64,000 nt of DNA from Ferruginibacter sp. (lineage in GTDB: Bacteria; Bacteroidota; Bacteroidia; Chitinophagales; Chitinophagaceae). The notes beneath the pieces are model-generated. The model searched no databases. It worked only from the letters and a program-made list of their open reading frames with translations, and was not told where the DNA came from. Positions 25,146-34,505 of the stretch are shown in pieces; within the stretch, counting starts at the first letter, position 1; each line of letters begins with the position of its first letter. Where the stretch lies: the NCBI GenBank assembly GCA_030831945.1, contig JAURKC010000022.1:62001-126000 (forward strand), in the 5' to 3' direction. The translations under genes were made by a program, and so were the position numbers.

Positions 25146-27317
25146 CTAACTTACGCCACTTCCATTATCAATTACATTGGTTGGACTTACAAAATGCAGT
25201 TTACCTGACTTGTCTTCAGCCAATAAAATCATTCCATTGCTTTCAATTCCCCTCATTTTTCTTGGGGCAAGATTAGCCACTACCACCACCTGTTGTCCGA
25301 TTAATTGCTCTGGCGAAAAATGTAATGCAATACCACTTACAATGGTCCGCACTTCACTACCCATATCTACTTCCAACTTTAATAATTTATCCGCCTTGGC
25401 AACTTTTTCAGCAGTTACTATTGTTCCCACTTTCAAATCGAGCTTGGCAAAATCATCAAAATTTATTTCAGTAATCACCTTTTTAATATCCGCAGCATTC
25501 GATGGTTGCGCTTCTGTGGAACTGGCAGCGCCTACTGATTGACTTTTTTCATTTTCCATTTTAATCTGTTGACTTTTTAATTTTAATTTTTCTACCTGCT
25601 CCGCCACTTCAGTATCCTCTATTTTTCTAAACAGTAATTGAGGTTCTCTCAATGAATATCCAACACTCAATAACTTGGCTGAACCTGCATTTTCCCAATC
25701 CAATATTTTATCAACCACCTTCATCATGTAGCACATTTTTTTAGCTGCAAATGGTAAGAATGGATTAACAAAAACCGCAAGATTAGCAGTTAACTGTAAG
25801 CAAATATGCAAACAATTGTCAATTGACTTTTGAGCTTCGAGGGTAGGCTGACCATTATCTCCCACTTGCTTTGCAACAATCCATGGTTCTTTGTCCTGCA
25901 TATATTTATTTCCCTTTCTAGCTAAATCAATCACTTCAAATAATGCATCTCTAAATTTATAAGATTCTATTAAATTTTCTATACGCACTTTAGTATTTGT
26001 CAATTCAGCAAATAAAGTTTTATCTGCTTCATCCAAAACATCTGAATGGATTGGAGGAACTTTTCCCTTACATAACTTATGCATCAATACAAAAGCTCTA
26101 TTCACAAAATTTCCAAATACATCAACCAATTCTCCTTTCACTGAATCCTGAAATCCTTTCCATGTAAACTCACTATCTTTTGTTTCAGGAGCAATCGCGG
26201 TTAAATAATATCTCAAAGCATCTACCATTTGATCACCGCCATTTTCTTTCTTCACAAAGTCATTGATATAGTCATCCATTTCAATACTCCAACCCCGACT
26301 CGTACTCATCTTATCGCCTTCCAAATTCATGAATTCATTGCTTGGAACATTTTCTGGTAAAATATTGCCATGCAATTTCAACATCACAGGAAAAATGATG
26401 GCATGAAAAACAATATTGTCCTTTCCTATAAAATGTACCAACTTGGTATCATCATTATACCAATAAGGTTTCCAATCTTTATCATTATCGATAGCCCACT
26501 GTTTGGTGGCGCTAATATATCCAATAGGTGCATCAAACCAAACATATAAAACCTTACCTTTTCCTCCTTCAACATCAGCTGGCAAAGCAATCCCCCAATC
26601 CAAATCCCTCGTCACTGCTCTTGGCTGCAAACCTATATCTAGCCAACTTTTACACTGCCCTAATACATTTGCCTTCCAATCTTGTTGATGCGCTTCAAGT
26701 ATCCATTTACGCAAAAAATCTTCGTGACGATTCAATGGTAAATACCAATGCTTAGTTAACTTTTTTACAGGAGTATTTCCACTCAATGTACTTCTTGGGT
26801 TAATCAACTCATCTGGGCTCAATGAAGTACCACATTTTTCGCACTGATCTCCAAAAGCATTATCGCTAGAGCAAACAGGACAGGTTCCTACAATATAACG
26901 ATCTGCTAAAAATGTATTTGCTTCCGTATCAAAAAATTGTTCAGACTCCTTAACTTCAAGATCTCCATGATTATTCAGTAAAGTAAAAAATTCTTGTGCT
27001 GTTTCATGATGCAATATTTCAGAAGTCCGATGATAAATATCAAAGGAAATACCTAAGTCAGCCATATTGCTTTTTAACATAGCATGGTATTTATCTACAA
27101 TTTCCTTAGGCGTAGTCTTTTCTTTCATTGCCTGGATAGTAATCGCTGCACCATGCTCATCACTTCCACATACATACACCACATCTTTCTTTTTAGCACG
27201 TAGATAACGTACATAAATATCAGCTGGCAAATATGCCCCTGCTAAATGTCCAATATGCTTAGGTCCATTAGCATAAGGCAATGCAGAAGTAATTAAATAT
27301 CGTTTTGGATCAGTCAT
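25146..27317 (-). CDS. metG: Methionyl-tRNA synthetase with C-terminal tRNA-binding domain
   Basis: Charges tRNA-Met for initiation and elongation. The 723-residue protein is a class I synthetase with HIGH at residues 21-24 (PKHIGHLAGAY), the zinc knuckle C146-x2-C149 and C159-x2-C162, and KMSTS at 336-340 in place of KMSKS. From about residue 610 it carries an EMAP/Trbp111-like OB-fold (KLDLKVGTIVTAEKV, then MRGIESNGMIL), which strengthens tRNA binding and drives dimerisation. A low-complexity linker (about 590-610) joins it to the anticodon domain. A promoter about 130 bp upstream implies a leader that can fold. A strong terminator separates it from fadN downstream. Confidence 0.97.
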   Translation of the reverse strand: MTDPKRYLITSALPYANGPKHIGHLAGAYLPADIYVRYLRAKKKDVVYVCGSDEHGAAITIQAMKEKTTPKEIVDKYHAMLKSNMADLGISFDIYHRTSEILHHETAQEFFTLLNNHGDLEVKESEQFFDTEANTFLADRYIVGTCPVCSSDNAFGDQCEKCGTSLSPDELINPRSTLSGNTPVKKLTKHWYLPLNRHEDFLRKWILEAHQQDWKANVLGQCKSWLDIGLQPRAVTRDLDWGIALPADVEGGKGKVLYVWFDAPIGYISATKQWAIDNDKDWKPYWYNDDTKLVHFIGKDNIVFHAIIFPVMLKLHGNILPENVPSNEFMNLEGDKMSTSRGWSIEMDDYINDFVKKENGGDQMVDALRYYLTAIAPETKDSEFTWKGFQDSVKGELVDVFGNFVNRAFVLMHKLCKGKVPPIHSDVLDEADKTLFAELTNTKVRIENLIESYKFRDALFEVIDLARKGNKYMQDKEPWIVAKQVGDNGQPTLEAQKSIDNCLHICLQLTANLAVFVNPFLPFAAKKMCYMMKVVDKILDWENAGSAKLLSVGYSLREPQLLFRKIEDTEVAEQVEKLKLKSQQIKMENEKSQSVGAASSTEAQPSNAADIKKVITEINFDDFAKLDLKVGTIVTAEKVAKADKLLKLEVDMGSEVRTIVSGIALHFSPEQLIGQQVVVVANLAPRKMRGIESNGMILLAEDKSGKLHFVSPTNVIDNGSGVS

Positions 27318-27733
27318 AAATTTATTATTGTTGTGCTTAGTTCAAAAAACTAAGTGTTTAGTACTTTAGCAGTTTAGCTTTATTTAAAAACTACTTCTCA
27401 GATACTGGGAGGGATTGATCTCATTTAATACTCCCCATCTAGACCATGCAAATTTACCTAAAGCAAGTACATTACCCAAACAATCAAAAAATAGCTTAAA
27501 AATCGAGGTTTTATTATCATTCATTCTCTACTCCCATTTTTACTTCAACCCAACAGATTGAATACTCAGGCCAAATTAAGCAGCTGTTTTACATTTCATA
27601 GTTATCATAAAGTAAATACCATCGGGCAGGTATGCATTATTGAAATATTCCAATAAAAACAATTTTATTGTAAATGGCAGGTAATTCTTAAATTGTTAAC
27701 TGATTCTAAAAAGATTCAAACCAATTCTTTAAA
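27318..27733. other. Intergenic region holding the metG promoter and leader
   Basis: Between metG and the LD-carboxypeptidase gene, which diverge, there are 416 bp without a gene. On the minus strand a promoter at 27449-27480 would start a leader of about 125 nt for metG. Near the ATG the leader has a seven-base-pair hairpin, CTTAGTT/AACTAAG (27336-27354), and further up GGGAG and CTCCC segments that can pair. Beside the hairpin is a short threefold repeat of TTTAG at 8-9 bp spacing. The right part (27481-27733) shows nothing I can assign. Confidence 0.4.
27449..27480 (-). promoter_or_regulatory. Promoter of metG
   Basis: On the minus strand TTTG (27480-27477) and TAAATTTG (27456-27449) are separated by 20 bp, matching the Bacteroidota -33/-7 arrangement. 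The start of transcription would be near 27443, about 125 nt before the ATG. Confidence 0.5.
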
Positions 27734-28639
27734 ATGACTAAAACGCCCCCCTACTTAAAAAAAGGTGATAGAATTGCCATTACCTGCCCTGCAGGTTATA
27801 TGCCAAGAGAAAAAGCGCAAACTTGCATTGAAACCCTTCAGCAATGGGGATTTGAAGTAATGGTAGGTAAAACATTAGGTAGCAAATCAAAAAACTATTT
27901 TTCAGGTACTGATGAACAACGCTTAAATGAATTACAAGCAATGCTCGATGACGAGAGCATTACAGCCATTCTTTGTGGAAGAGGGGGGTATGGAGTGACT
28001 AGAATTATTGACCAACTAGATTTCACTCGATTTAAAAAGAATCCTAAATGGATCATTGGATTCAGTGATATAACCGTATTACACGCACATATTAATAGTA
28101 ATTTTAAAATCTCCACTTTACATGCCCCCATGGCTGCTGCATTTAACAAAGGGGAAAATGATTTTACTAACTCTCTACACAAAGCGCTTTTAGGTAAAAA
28201 GGCAAAATATTCCGCCAAGGCGCACCTGTTTAATAAATTGGGGTTGGCAAAAGGAGAATTAATTGGAGGAAATCTTTCTCTAATTACCCATCTCATTGGA
28301 ACGAAGTCAGCGATTAAAACAAAAAATAAAATACTTTTTATTGAAGATATAGGGGAACTGATTTACAGCACAGATAGGATGTTGCATCAATTAAAAAGAA
28401 GCGGAATACTGACAAATCTTGCTGGATTAATTGTAGGTGGGTTCTCAGCTGTAAAAGACACTGAAAGACCCTTTGGTAAAAAAGTGGAGGAGGTAATCAA
28501 TGATATTGTAAAAGAGTATGATTACCCAGTTTGCTATCATTTTCCTGTTAGCCATGAAAAAGAAAATTATGCACTTAAGATTGGGGGAAATTATCAACTA
28601 AAAATAACCAAAGCTACCGTCTTACTTTCAGAGCTTTAA
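27734..28639 (+). CDS. ldcA: LD-carboxypeptidase (S66 peptidase family)
   Basis: Removes the terminal D-alanine from tetrapeptides during murein recycling, in the cytoplasm. The 301-residue protein has the catalytic serine S111 in IIGFSDITVLHA and the supporting segments GRGGYGVTRIIDQLDF, EDIGELIYSTDRMLHQL (catalytic Glu) and HFPVSHEKENYAL (catalytic His), all standard for S66. There is no signal peptide. S66 also includes MccF-type self-immunity enzymes, so the murein role is inferred. Its last 12 bp overlap the end of the alpha/beta hydrolase gene on the other strand. Confidence 0.92.
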   Translation: MTKTPPYLKKGDRIAITCPAGYMPREKAQTCIETLQQWGFEVMVGKTLGSKSKNYFSGTDEQRLNELQAMLDDESITAILCGRGGYGVTRIIDQLDFTRFKKNPKWIIGFSDITVLHAHINSNFKISTLHAPMAAAFNKGENDFTNSLHKALLGKKAKYSAKAHLFNKLGLAKGELIGGNLSLITHLIGTKSAIKTKNKILFIEDIGELIYSTDRMLHQLKRSGILTNLAGLIVGGFSAVKDTERPFGKKVEEVINDIVKEYDYPVCYHFPVSHEKENYALKIGGNYQLKITKATVLLSEL

Positions 28640-29449
28640 CAAAGAATCTAGCTTTTGATGATACAGGGGAAAGTCATTTAAATCATTATGTGATCCTTTC
28701 TCTATCGTAACAAATTGATCAGTTGTTTTCAACACTTCTTTTAATTTTTCTGCACAACTATAAGGAATGACCCAGTCATCTGTTCCATGAAAAATAGTAA
28801 TGGGTACTTTAATGTCTTTCAAATATTGGTAAGTTGGAATTTTATATTTCGACATCCTTTGGATTGGATAAATCAAAGTATAAGCGCCCAATAAATCAGG
28901 AATACTGTAATAAGGTGTTTCAAGAATTAATTGCTTGCAGTCATATTCAGCTGCTAAATAAGCTGCAATTCCAGTACCAAAGGACTTTCCATAAATCACT
29001 ATACTATTCTTTGCATATTTACTAGAGGCCATTTTATATAGCTGAATGGACTGCTGATATAATATTTTTTCAGTCCTATTACCCACTGATTTTCCATACC
29101 CAGGATAATCTGCCATCCACACTTCGTAACCAAGTTTCGTGAAATTGGTTGAAAATTTTGCAAACCGATTTATATTTTCTCTATTACCATGAAAATATAT
29201 CACCACCCCTTTTCTCACAGAATCTACCGGTGTAAACTTCACCATATTGAGCGTGTCTGTCTTGTTGAAAGGGATTTCTACTTCTGAAAAAGGGACATTG
29301 AAATGATACTGATAATTTCTAGGTAAAACAGTTGGATGAAATAAAAAATAATCTTGCAAATAATACAAGGCTATGCCCACAATGCAATAAAATAAAACAA
29401 AAATTTTCGTCCACCGAAGTATTTTCTTTTTCATCAAGATAAATTGCAT
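28628..29449 (-). CDS. Membrane-anchored alpha/beta hydrolase (copy 1)
   Basis: A 273-residue protein with an N-terminal membrane anchor (about residues 12-30) followed by an alpha/beta-hydrolase domain of the YqkD/BEM46 type. The oxyanion segment is VIYFHGNRENINRF, the nucleophile serine is in IVIYGKSFGTGIAAY, the acid is the Asp of HGTDDWVIPYS and the catalytic His is in EKGSHNDLNDFP. Substrate unknown. It is a clear paralogue of the next gene upstream (29489-30277): both share the anchor, HGN, YGxSxGxG, HGTxDWxIP and GxHNDL motifs. The gap between the two is 39 bp. The ATG at 29449 or a second one at 29434 could be used. Confidence 0.85.
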   Translation of the reverse strand: MQFILMKKKILRWTKIFVLFYCIVGIALYYLQDYFLFHPTVLPRNYQYHFNVPFSEVEIPFNKTDTLNMVKFTPVDSVRKGVVIYFHGNRENINRFAKFSTNFTKLGYEVWMADYPGYGKSVGNRTEKILYQQSIQLYKMASSKYAKNSIVIYGKSFGTGIAAYLAAEYDCKQLILETPYYSIPDLLGAYTLIYPIQRMSKYKIPTYQYLKDIKVPITIFHGTDDWVIPYSCAEKLKEVLKTTDQFVTIEKGSHNDLNDFPLYHQKLDSLLKL

Positions 29450-29488
29450 TTTTTACAATGCGTGCAAGTTACTAACAGTTCAGAACAA

Positions 29489-30277
29489 TTAGCTTTTCAA
29501 AATATCCCGTAAAAAATTATGGTATTCTGGAAAAGAAGGTAAATCATTGTGTCCACCCCCTTTTATTCGGATTAAAGTAACTTTTCTTGGATTAAGGGCA
29601 AGTAATTTTTCACTATTGCTGATGGGAATTAACCAGTCATTCGTTCCGTGAATAAGGTAGGTATGACAATTTACTTTCGGTAACCATTTATCTGTCCGTA
29701 TATGAAATCGAAGTAAAAACTTCATAGGAAGAATCGGTAAAAACCTTTCTGCTACTTGTTTAAAACTAAAATAAGGCGCATCTAAAATAAGATAGCGTGG
29801 TTTATTCTCACTAGCTAAATGTGCTGCAAAACCACTACCCAGACTTCTTCCGTAAATAATCAAATGGTTTTCTTTATAGCTTGCGGCCAATCGGTTATAT
29901 ACAAACTGCATATCACTCATCATATCTTTTTCACTGCGCTTGCCCGTACTTTTTCCAAAACCTCTATAATCCACCAAAACAACATCATAATTATATCTGA
30001 AAAAATCAGTAGCATACTTTGCCCATCCTTTGATACTTCTACTATTGCCGTGAAAATACAAAACTAATCCTAATGGCTTTTCTACATAAAAATGAAGCCC
30101 ATTGATGCTTACTCCTGGTTCAATATCAAAAAACAATTCCCGAAAAGGAGCTTGATAATGGTACTTGAAATTTTGTTTCAGCTTTTCAGGTTTGAAAATA
30201 AATCTCTCTTGAACCAAATAGGCCACTAGCAAAAGTAATAGATACCCAACAATAATATAAACAAGGGTCGATGACAT
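29489..30277 (-). CDS. Membrane-anchored alpha/beta hydrolase (copy 2)
   Basis: A 262-residue paralogue of the preceding gene product. An N-terminal membrane segment (about residues 5-22, VYIIVGYLLLLLVAYLV) is followed by the hydrolase fold: VLYFHGNSRSIKGW, the nucleophile in LIIYGRSLGSGFAAH, the acid in HGTNDWLIPIS and the catalytic His in KGGGHNDLPSFP. Most of the protein would be periplasmic or at the membrane surface. The substrate is not known. The rhodanese gene lies 65 bp upstream on the same strand, and the two hydrolase genes appear to be a tandem duplication. Confidence 0.85.
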   Translation of the reverse strand: MSSTLVYIIVGYLLLLLVAYLVQERFIFKPEKLKQNFKYHYQAPFRELFFDIEPGVSINGLHFYVEKPLGLVLYFHGNSRSIKGWAKYATDFFRYNYDVVLVDYRGFGKSTGKRSEKDMMSDMQFVYNRLAASYKENHLIIYGRSLGSGFAAHLASENKPRYLILDAPYFSFKQVAERFLPILPMKFLLRFHIRTDKWLPKVNCHTYLIHGTNDWLIPISNSEKLLALNPRKVTLIRIKGGGHNDLPSFPEYHNFLRDILKS

Positions 30278-30342
30278 GGAGGGAGTTAATTCTTTTACCT
30301 AAATTAACTATTGAAATTAACAATAAAAATTAAAAGGGAAAA

Positions 30343-30645
30343 TTAATAGGTTATCTTCCTTCTCCACTCGTCCATTCCACCTATCAAATTATAAAGATTT
30401 TCAAAAGGAAATTTATTTTCTAGCCTTTGGATTGCGATATGACTTCTAATTCCTTTTTGGCAATATACTATTACCGGTAATTCTTTTTCAATGTTGTCTA
30501 AATACTGGGTAAGTTCTCCGAGCGGAATGAGTGTTCCACCGATATTGAAATCTTCATGTTCATAGTGTTCTCTAACATCAATCAATTGAATACTGATCTT
30601 TTCATTCATCCATTTAACCAGTTCTTCAGGAGTGATAGTTTTCAT
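30343..30645 (-). CDS. Single-domain rhodanese-like protein
   Basis: A 100-residue rhodanese domain with the active-site loop CQKGIRS and the catalytic cysteine C62, preceded by the typical LIDVREHYEHEDFNIGG segment. Such proteins transfer sulfur from a persulfide or act as sulfur carriers; the six-residue loop fits sulfur rather than arsenate or phosphate chemistry. There is no signal peptide, so it is cytoplasmic. It lies 68 bp downstream of kup and 65 bp upstream of a hydrolase gene, on the same strand; no functional link is evident. Confidence 0.88.
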   Translation of the reverse strand: MKTITPEELVKWMNEKISIQLIDVREHYEHEDFNIGGTLIPLGELTQYLDNIEKELPVIVYCQKGIRSHIAIQRLENKFPFENLYNLIGGMDEWRRKITY

Positions 30646-30713
30646 ATTGATACTTACTTAGAAATTTACTAACAATTAATAAGAACAATAGCTAAATTCT
30701 ACAAGCTTAGCTT

Positions 30714-32696
30714 TTACTCGTCCTCATCTGTATAAATTCTAGATAGTTTTATTTTACTAACTGGCGCTACAATCAAAGGATATTTTTCTACCACCACATT
30801 ACTTTGTTGGAGTCCAAAACCTTTTTCTTCACTTAAAGAAACTTCTTTTATCCAGAAATATAATTGCATAATAATACGCTCCATGAAAGGAAGTTCATTA
30901 TCCTGTGCTAAGAATTTTTCCATCACTACAAATTGGAAATCTCCTACTTCATTATTACGCTGCTGGCTTTCATATCTACTCATTACATTTACCTCTTTAT
31001 TGGCCACCAAATCTTCTACTACCTTTTTAAACATCAGATTTACACGAGGAGCCACTCTAAATCCTAATCTAAATTCAACTCTAATAATATCATTGGGAAT
31101 AATATGCTCCACAATATATTCACTGGTATAAGGCTCATCGAGGGTATCAACGTGTACAAACCAAAAAATATCTGCACGTTTAGGTTTACCACTTAAAATG
31201 GAATAGATAATCTTATGCTCAATTTCTTTAGGATTATTGGCACTGGTCATATACACCAAATGAGTTGCATATTTAGGAACAGAATTATCGTTACTCAATT
31301 CTTCTAATTTGGGGATATATTCTTCCATCCTTACAAACTCAACATATCTATTTTTAATTTTTCTACTACGAAACCAAACATACATCACTATAAATAAGCC
31401 TCCGCCCACCATCACAGCTATATATCCTCCATGAGGAAATTTATCCAAATTGGCGAATAGAAATACGCACTCTAATGTTAGATAAACAAATAGGTATAAA
31501 TAAATGAGTAATGAATTAGTTCTCTTAGACACCAAATAATTAGCAAACAAAATAGAGGTAGATAACATGCACAAGGTAATCGCTAGTCCATAAGCAGCTT
31601 CCATTGCACTAGCCGATTTAAAATAAAGAACAATAGTGCAGCAGCCTACAAAAAGCAATAAATTAATACCTGGTATAAATAACTGCCCCTTCGCCTCTGA
31701 AGGATAATTGATCTTCATGCGTGGCCAAAGATTTAATCGTATCGCCTCACTGATAAGTGTAAATGAGCCACTAATTAATGCCTGGCTAGCAATGATGGCA
31801 GCAAAAGTAGCAATCACCAATCCAATCAATCTGAACTGATCACTCATTACTCCAAAAAAAGGATTAAATCCTCCCTTAATTATTTCATCGGTAATTACTT
31901 GTCCCTTGAAAGTAGCCAATAACCAAGCTCCTTGACCTAAATAATTAATGATTAAACAAGCCTTTACAAAAACCCATGAATATCGAATATTAGCTCGACC
32001 GCAATGCCCAAGATCACTGTAAAGAGCTTCTGCTCCTGTTGTACAAAGAAAAACAGCTCCTAATATCCAAAATCCTTTAGGATACACCGTTAATAATTTT
32101 ACAGCATAATATGGATTGAATGCTTTAAAAACACTCAGGTCATCTTGGAAATGAATGATACCCAAAATAGCGAGCATCGTAAACCAGATCATCATTATTG
32201 GACCAAATAATTTTCCTATGGATGCTGTACCGAACTTTTGAAGAAAAAATAATAAGGCAAGAATACTAAGTACAATATAAATGATCTGCAGCTGGCTGAT
32301 ATCTTTAAATGCATCAATTTGTTTAAGCCCTTCAATGGAAGAGGCCACCGAGATCGCGGGAGTTATCATCCCATCGGCAAGCAAGGCCGCTCCACCAATC
32401 ATAGCTGGAATAACCAGCCATTTTTTTTGACGTCTTACCAAAGTGTACAATGAAAAAATCCCCCCCTCCCCTTTATTATCTGCCTTCAATGTAAGTACTA
32501 CATACTTTAATGTTGTCTGAAGAGTTAGTGTCCAAATAATACAAGAAAGTCCTCCCACCACTAGTAACTCAGAGATCTCTTTACTATTTATAATCGCATT
32601 GAAAACGTACAAGGGAGATGTTCCGATATCTCCATAAATAATACCCAAAGCAACTAGCAAACCTGCTGCTGTCACTTTATTCACTTTAGTTGACAC
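30714..32696 (-). CDS. kup: KUP-family potassium uptake transporter
   Basis: Takes up potassium, probably with protons, across the inner membrane. The family signature GDIGTSPLYVF appears near the N-terminus, followed by about twelve membrane segments and a cytoplasmic C-terminal region of about 200 residues. With the GTG at 32696 as start the protein has 660 residues and the normal N-terminus MSTKVNKVTAAGLLVALG. A longer open frame (from 32768) begins with a TTG that lies inside a -7 promoter element, so the extra residues are unlikely to be translated. The GTG is my choice, but it is not proven. It lies upstream of the rhodanese gene. Confidence 0.9.
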   Translation of the reverse strand: MSTKVNKVTAAGLLVALGIIYGDIGTSPLYVFNAIINSKEISELLVVGGLSCIIWTLTLQTTLKYVVLTLKADNKGEGGIFSLYTLVRRQKKWLVIPAMIGGAALLADGMITPAISVASSIEGLKQIDAFKDISQLQIIYIVLSILALLFFLQKFGTASIGKLFGPIMMIWFTMLAILGIIHFQDDLSVFKAFNPYYAVKLLTVYPKGFWILGAVFLCTTGAEALYSDLGHCGRANIRYSWVFVKACLIINYLGQGAWLLATFKGQVITDEIIKGGFNPFFGVMSDQFRLIGLVIATFAAIIASQALISGSFTLISEAIRLNLWPRMKINYPSEAKGQLFIPGINLLLFVGCCTIVLYFKSASAMEAAYGLAITLCMLSTSILFANYLVSKRTNSLLIYLYLFVYLTLECVFLFANLDKFPHGGYIAVMVGGGLFIVMYVWFRSRKIKNRYVEFVRMEEYIPKLEELSNDNSVPKYATHLVYMTSANNPKEIEHKIIYSILSGKPKRADIFWFVHVDTLDEPYTSEYIVEHIIPNDIIRVEFRLGFRVAPRVNLMFKKVVEDLVANKEVNVMSRYESQQRNNEVGDFQFVVMEKFLAQDNELPFMERIIMQLYFWIKEVSLSEEKGFGLQQSNVVVEKYPLIVAPVSKIKLSRIYTDEDE

Positions 32697-32765
32697 TACA
32701 CTTGATTTTTTGGTAAAAAAACATCTTATACATGTTATCTGGGAAGCATATAAGAAATAAAGGAA

Positions 32766-32773
32766 CAAAAGTA
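32766..32773 (-). promoter_or_regulatory. -7 promoter element of kup
   Basis: Reads TACTTTTG on the minus strand, a match to TAnnTTTG. It overlaps the first codon of the longest open frame, which argues for the shorter kup start. Confidence 0.4.
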
Positions 32774-32992
32774 AATGGAAAAGGAATATAAATCAGAAAA
32801 TATCAAGGATTAGTTAGCCTTTTTTTAGGTTTCTCCCTTAGCCAATCAAAAATAACCTAGTTCCTTTATGAAAGTTGGCTAAAAAAGTATTTTAAAAAAG
32901 AAATCCCTCCAATAGCTGATTTCGAACTTAGCCTCAAGTTATACTCTCCAGAAAATACCTCCAACGAAAGAAAGAAGAAGTAAACTATTTAC

Positions 32993-33889
32993 TTACCCAA
33001 GTAAAAGCTTAACACATTTTTGGAGGCTGTCTTTCCAATTAGGAATAGTTATATGGAAAGTTTGTTGAATCTTACTGGTATCCATCACTGAGTAAGAAGG
33101 ACGTTTTGCAGGCGTAGGATACTGGGAAGAAAGTATTGGATTCACCGCACAACTACTTCCAGAAAGCTCCTTAATAGCTAAAGCAAATTGGTGCCAATTA
33201 ATTACTCCTTGATTAGAATAATTAAATATTTGTCCTATTGCTCTCACTTGATTCAAAATAGATGGAGATTGCTTTAACTGGTCAATTATTTGCATAATAG
33301 CTGAAGCTAAATCTGCCGCATAAGTAGGACAGCCCATCTGATCGCTAACCACTTGAATGCTTTCTCTTTCTTTCATTAGACGAAGCATTGTCTTTACAAA
33401 ATTATTTCCACTAAAAGAATACACCCAAGAGGTTCGAATGATAATTGAATCGGGATTATGCTCTATTGCAAGCTGTTCACCTTTTAACTTTGATGCTCCA
33501 TACAAGTTGACTGGATTTACTGTATCCGCTTCCTTGTAAGGACTGGTGCCAGTTCCATCAAATACATAATCTGTAGAAATATGAATGAAAGGGGCGCCCT
33601 GTGATTTGCAATACTTTGCCAAATTACCTACTGCAAATCCATTGATAATAAAAGCTTTTTCTGAATCTGTCTCTGCTTTGTCAACAGCTGTATAGGCTGC
33701 ACAATTGACACAATAATCAATTCGTTGAGTTGAAAAAAAATTTGCTAGCGCTTTCTCGTCATCAATTGGTAATTCATTCCTTGTAACAAATAAAAATTCA
33801 TATTCAGGATAATGAACAGAAAGCTTCTGCATTTCGCTCCCTAATTGTCCATTTGCTCCAGTTACTAAAACGATTTTTTTATTCGACAT
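32993..33889 (-). CDS. rfbD: dTDP-4-dehydrorhamnose reductase
   Basis: The last step of dTDP-L-rhamnose synthesis, reducing the 4-keto sugar. The 298-residue protein has the nucleotide loop VTGANGQLGSEM, the VNCAAYTAVDKAETD segment, the STDYVFDGT signature and the catalytic YGASK (Tyr-x-x-x-Lys). It is the last gene of the seven-gene nucleotide-sugar operon, 12 bp after rfbC. The first two enzymes of the pathway (RfbA and RfbB) are not in this window and must be elsewhere, or the substrate is shared. Confidence 0.95.
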   Translation of the reverse strand: MSNKKIVLVTGANGQLGSEMQKLSVHYPEYEFLFVTRNELPIDDEKALANFFSTQRIDYCVNCAAYTAVDKAETDSEKAFIINGFAVGNLAKYCKSQGAPFIHISTDYVFDGTGTSPYKEADTVNPVNLYGASKLKGEQLAIEHNPDSIIIRTSWVYSFSGNNFVKTMLRLMKERESIQVVSDQMGCPTYAADLASAIMQIIDQLKQSPSILNQVRAIGQIFNYSNQGVINWHQFALAIKELSGSSCAVNPILSSQYPTPAKRPSYSVMDTSKIQQTFHITIPNWKDSLQKCVKLLLG

Positions 33890-33901
33890 GAAAAATGGCT
33901 A

Positions 33902-34456
33902 TTAAAAAATAAAATTACTTTCGAATTTTTCGATTCCTGGAAGCAGCAAATCTTTTTCTGCAACAATGGCCTTAGATACTGGAATACCCCAATCAATAGC
34001 CAGCTTTGAATCACTATACAATAACCCTCCTTCACTTTGCTTATTATAAAATTCGTCACACTTGTACATCACCTCCGCTGTTTCACTTAAAACAGAATAG
34101 CCATGTGCAAAACCTTTAGGTACCAATAATTGCTTTTTATTTTCAGCAGTTAACTCAATTGAAAATACCTTACCGTAAGTTGGCGATCCTTTTCTGATAT
34201 CTACTGCAACATCTAAAATACTTCCCGACAATGCTCTTATCAATTTAGTTTGTGCAAAAGGAGGTAATTGGAAATGTAAACCTCGTATTACGCCATAAGA
34301 TGATCTAGCCTGATTATCCTGAACAAATTTCATAGTGATACCCTGTGCGGAAAAAGCCCTCTCGTTATAGCTTTCGTAAAAATAACCTCTACTGTCTTCA
34401 AAAACTTGTGGTTCAACAATTAACAAATCAGGGAAATCGGTTTGGATAATAGGCAT
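33902..34456 (-). CDS. rfbC: dTDP-4-dehydrorhamnose 3,5-epimerase
   Basis: Epimerises C3 and C5 of dTDP-4-keto-6-deoxyglucose. The 184-residue cupin has the family signature VIRGLHFQLPP with the catalytic His, DVAVDIRKGSPTYGK, and VPKGFAHGYSVLS. The tyrosine typical of true 3,5-epimerases lies in the segment MYKCDEFYNKQSE. It is 49 bp downstream of the WbpP-like gene and 12 bp upstream of rfbD, so translation may be coupled with rfbD. Confidence 0.94.
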   Translation of the reverse strand: MPIIQTDFPDLLIVEPQVFEDSRGYFYESYNERAFSAQGITMKFVQDNQARSSYGVIRGLHFQLPPFAQTKLIRALSGSILDVAVDIRKGSPTYGKVFSIELTAENKKQLLVPKGFAHGYSVLSETAEVMYKCDEFYNKQSEGGLLYSDSKLAIDWGIPVSKAIVAEKDLLLPGIEKFESNFIF

Positions 34457-34505
34457 TAAAAAGATTTTTATATAAATTAAATTGGTGGTTAGTATTTAAT
34501 ACGAA

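Noticed and set aside
27354..27378. Threefold TTTAG repeat as a binding-site array.
   Set aside because: Only three short, irregularly spaced copies in an AT-rich region; chance is likely.
27318..27480. A riboswitch in the metG leader.
   Set aside because: No conserved SAM, T-box or other aptamer core was recognised; only generic hairpins are present.
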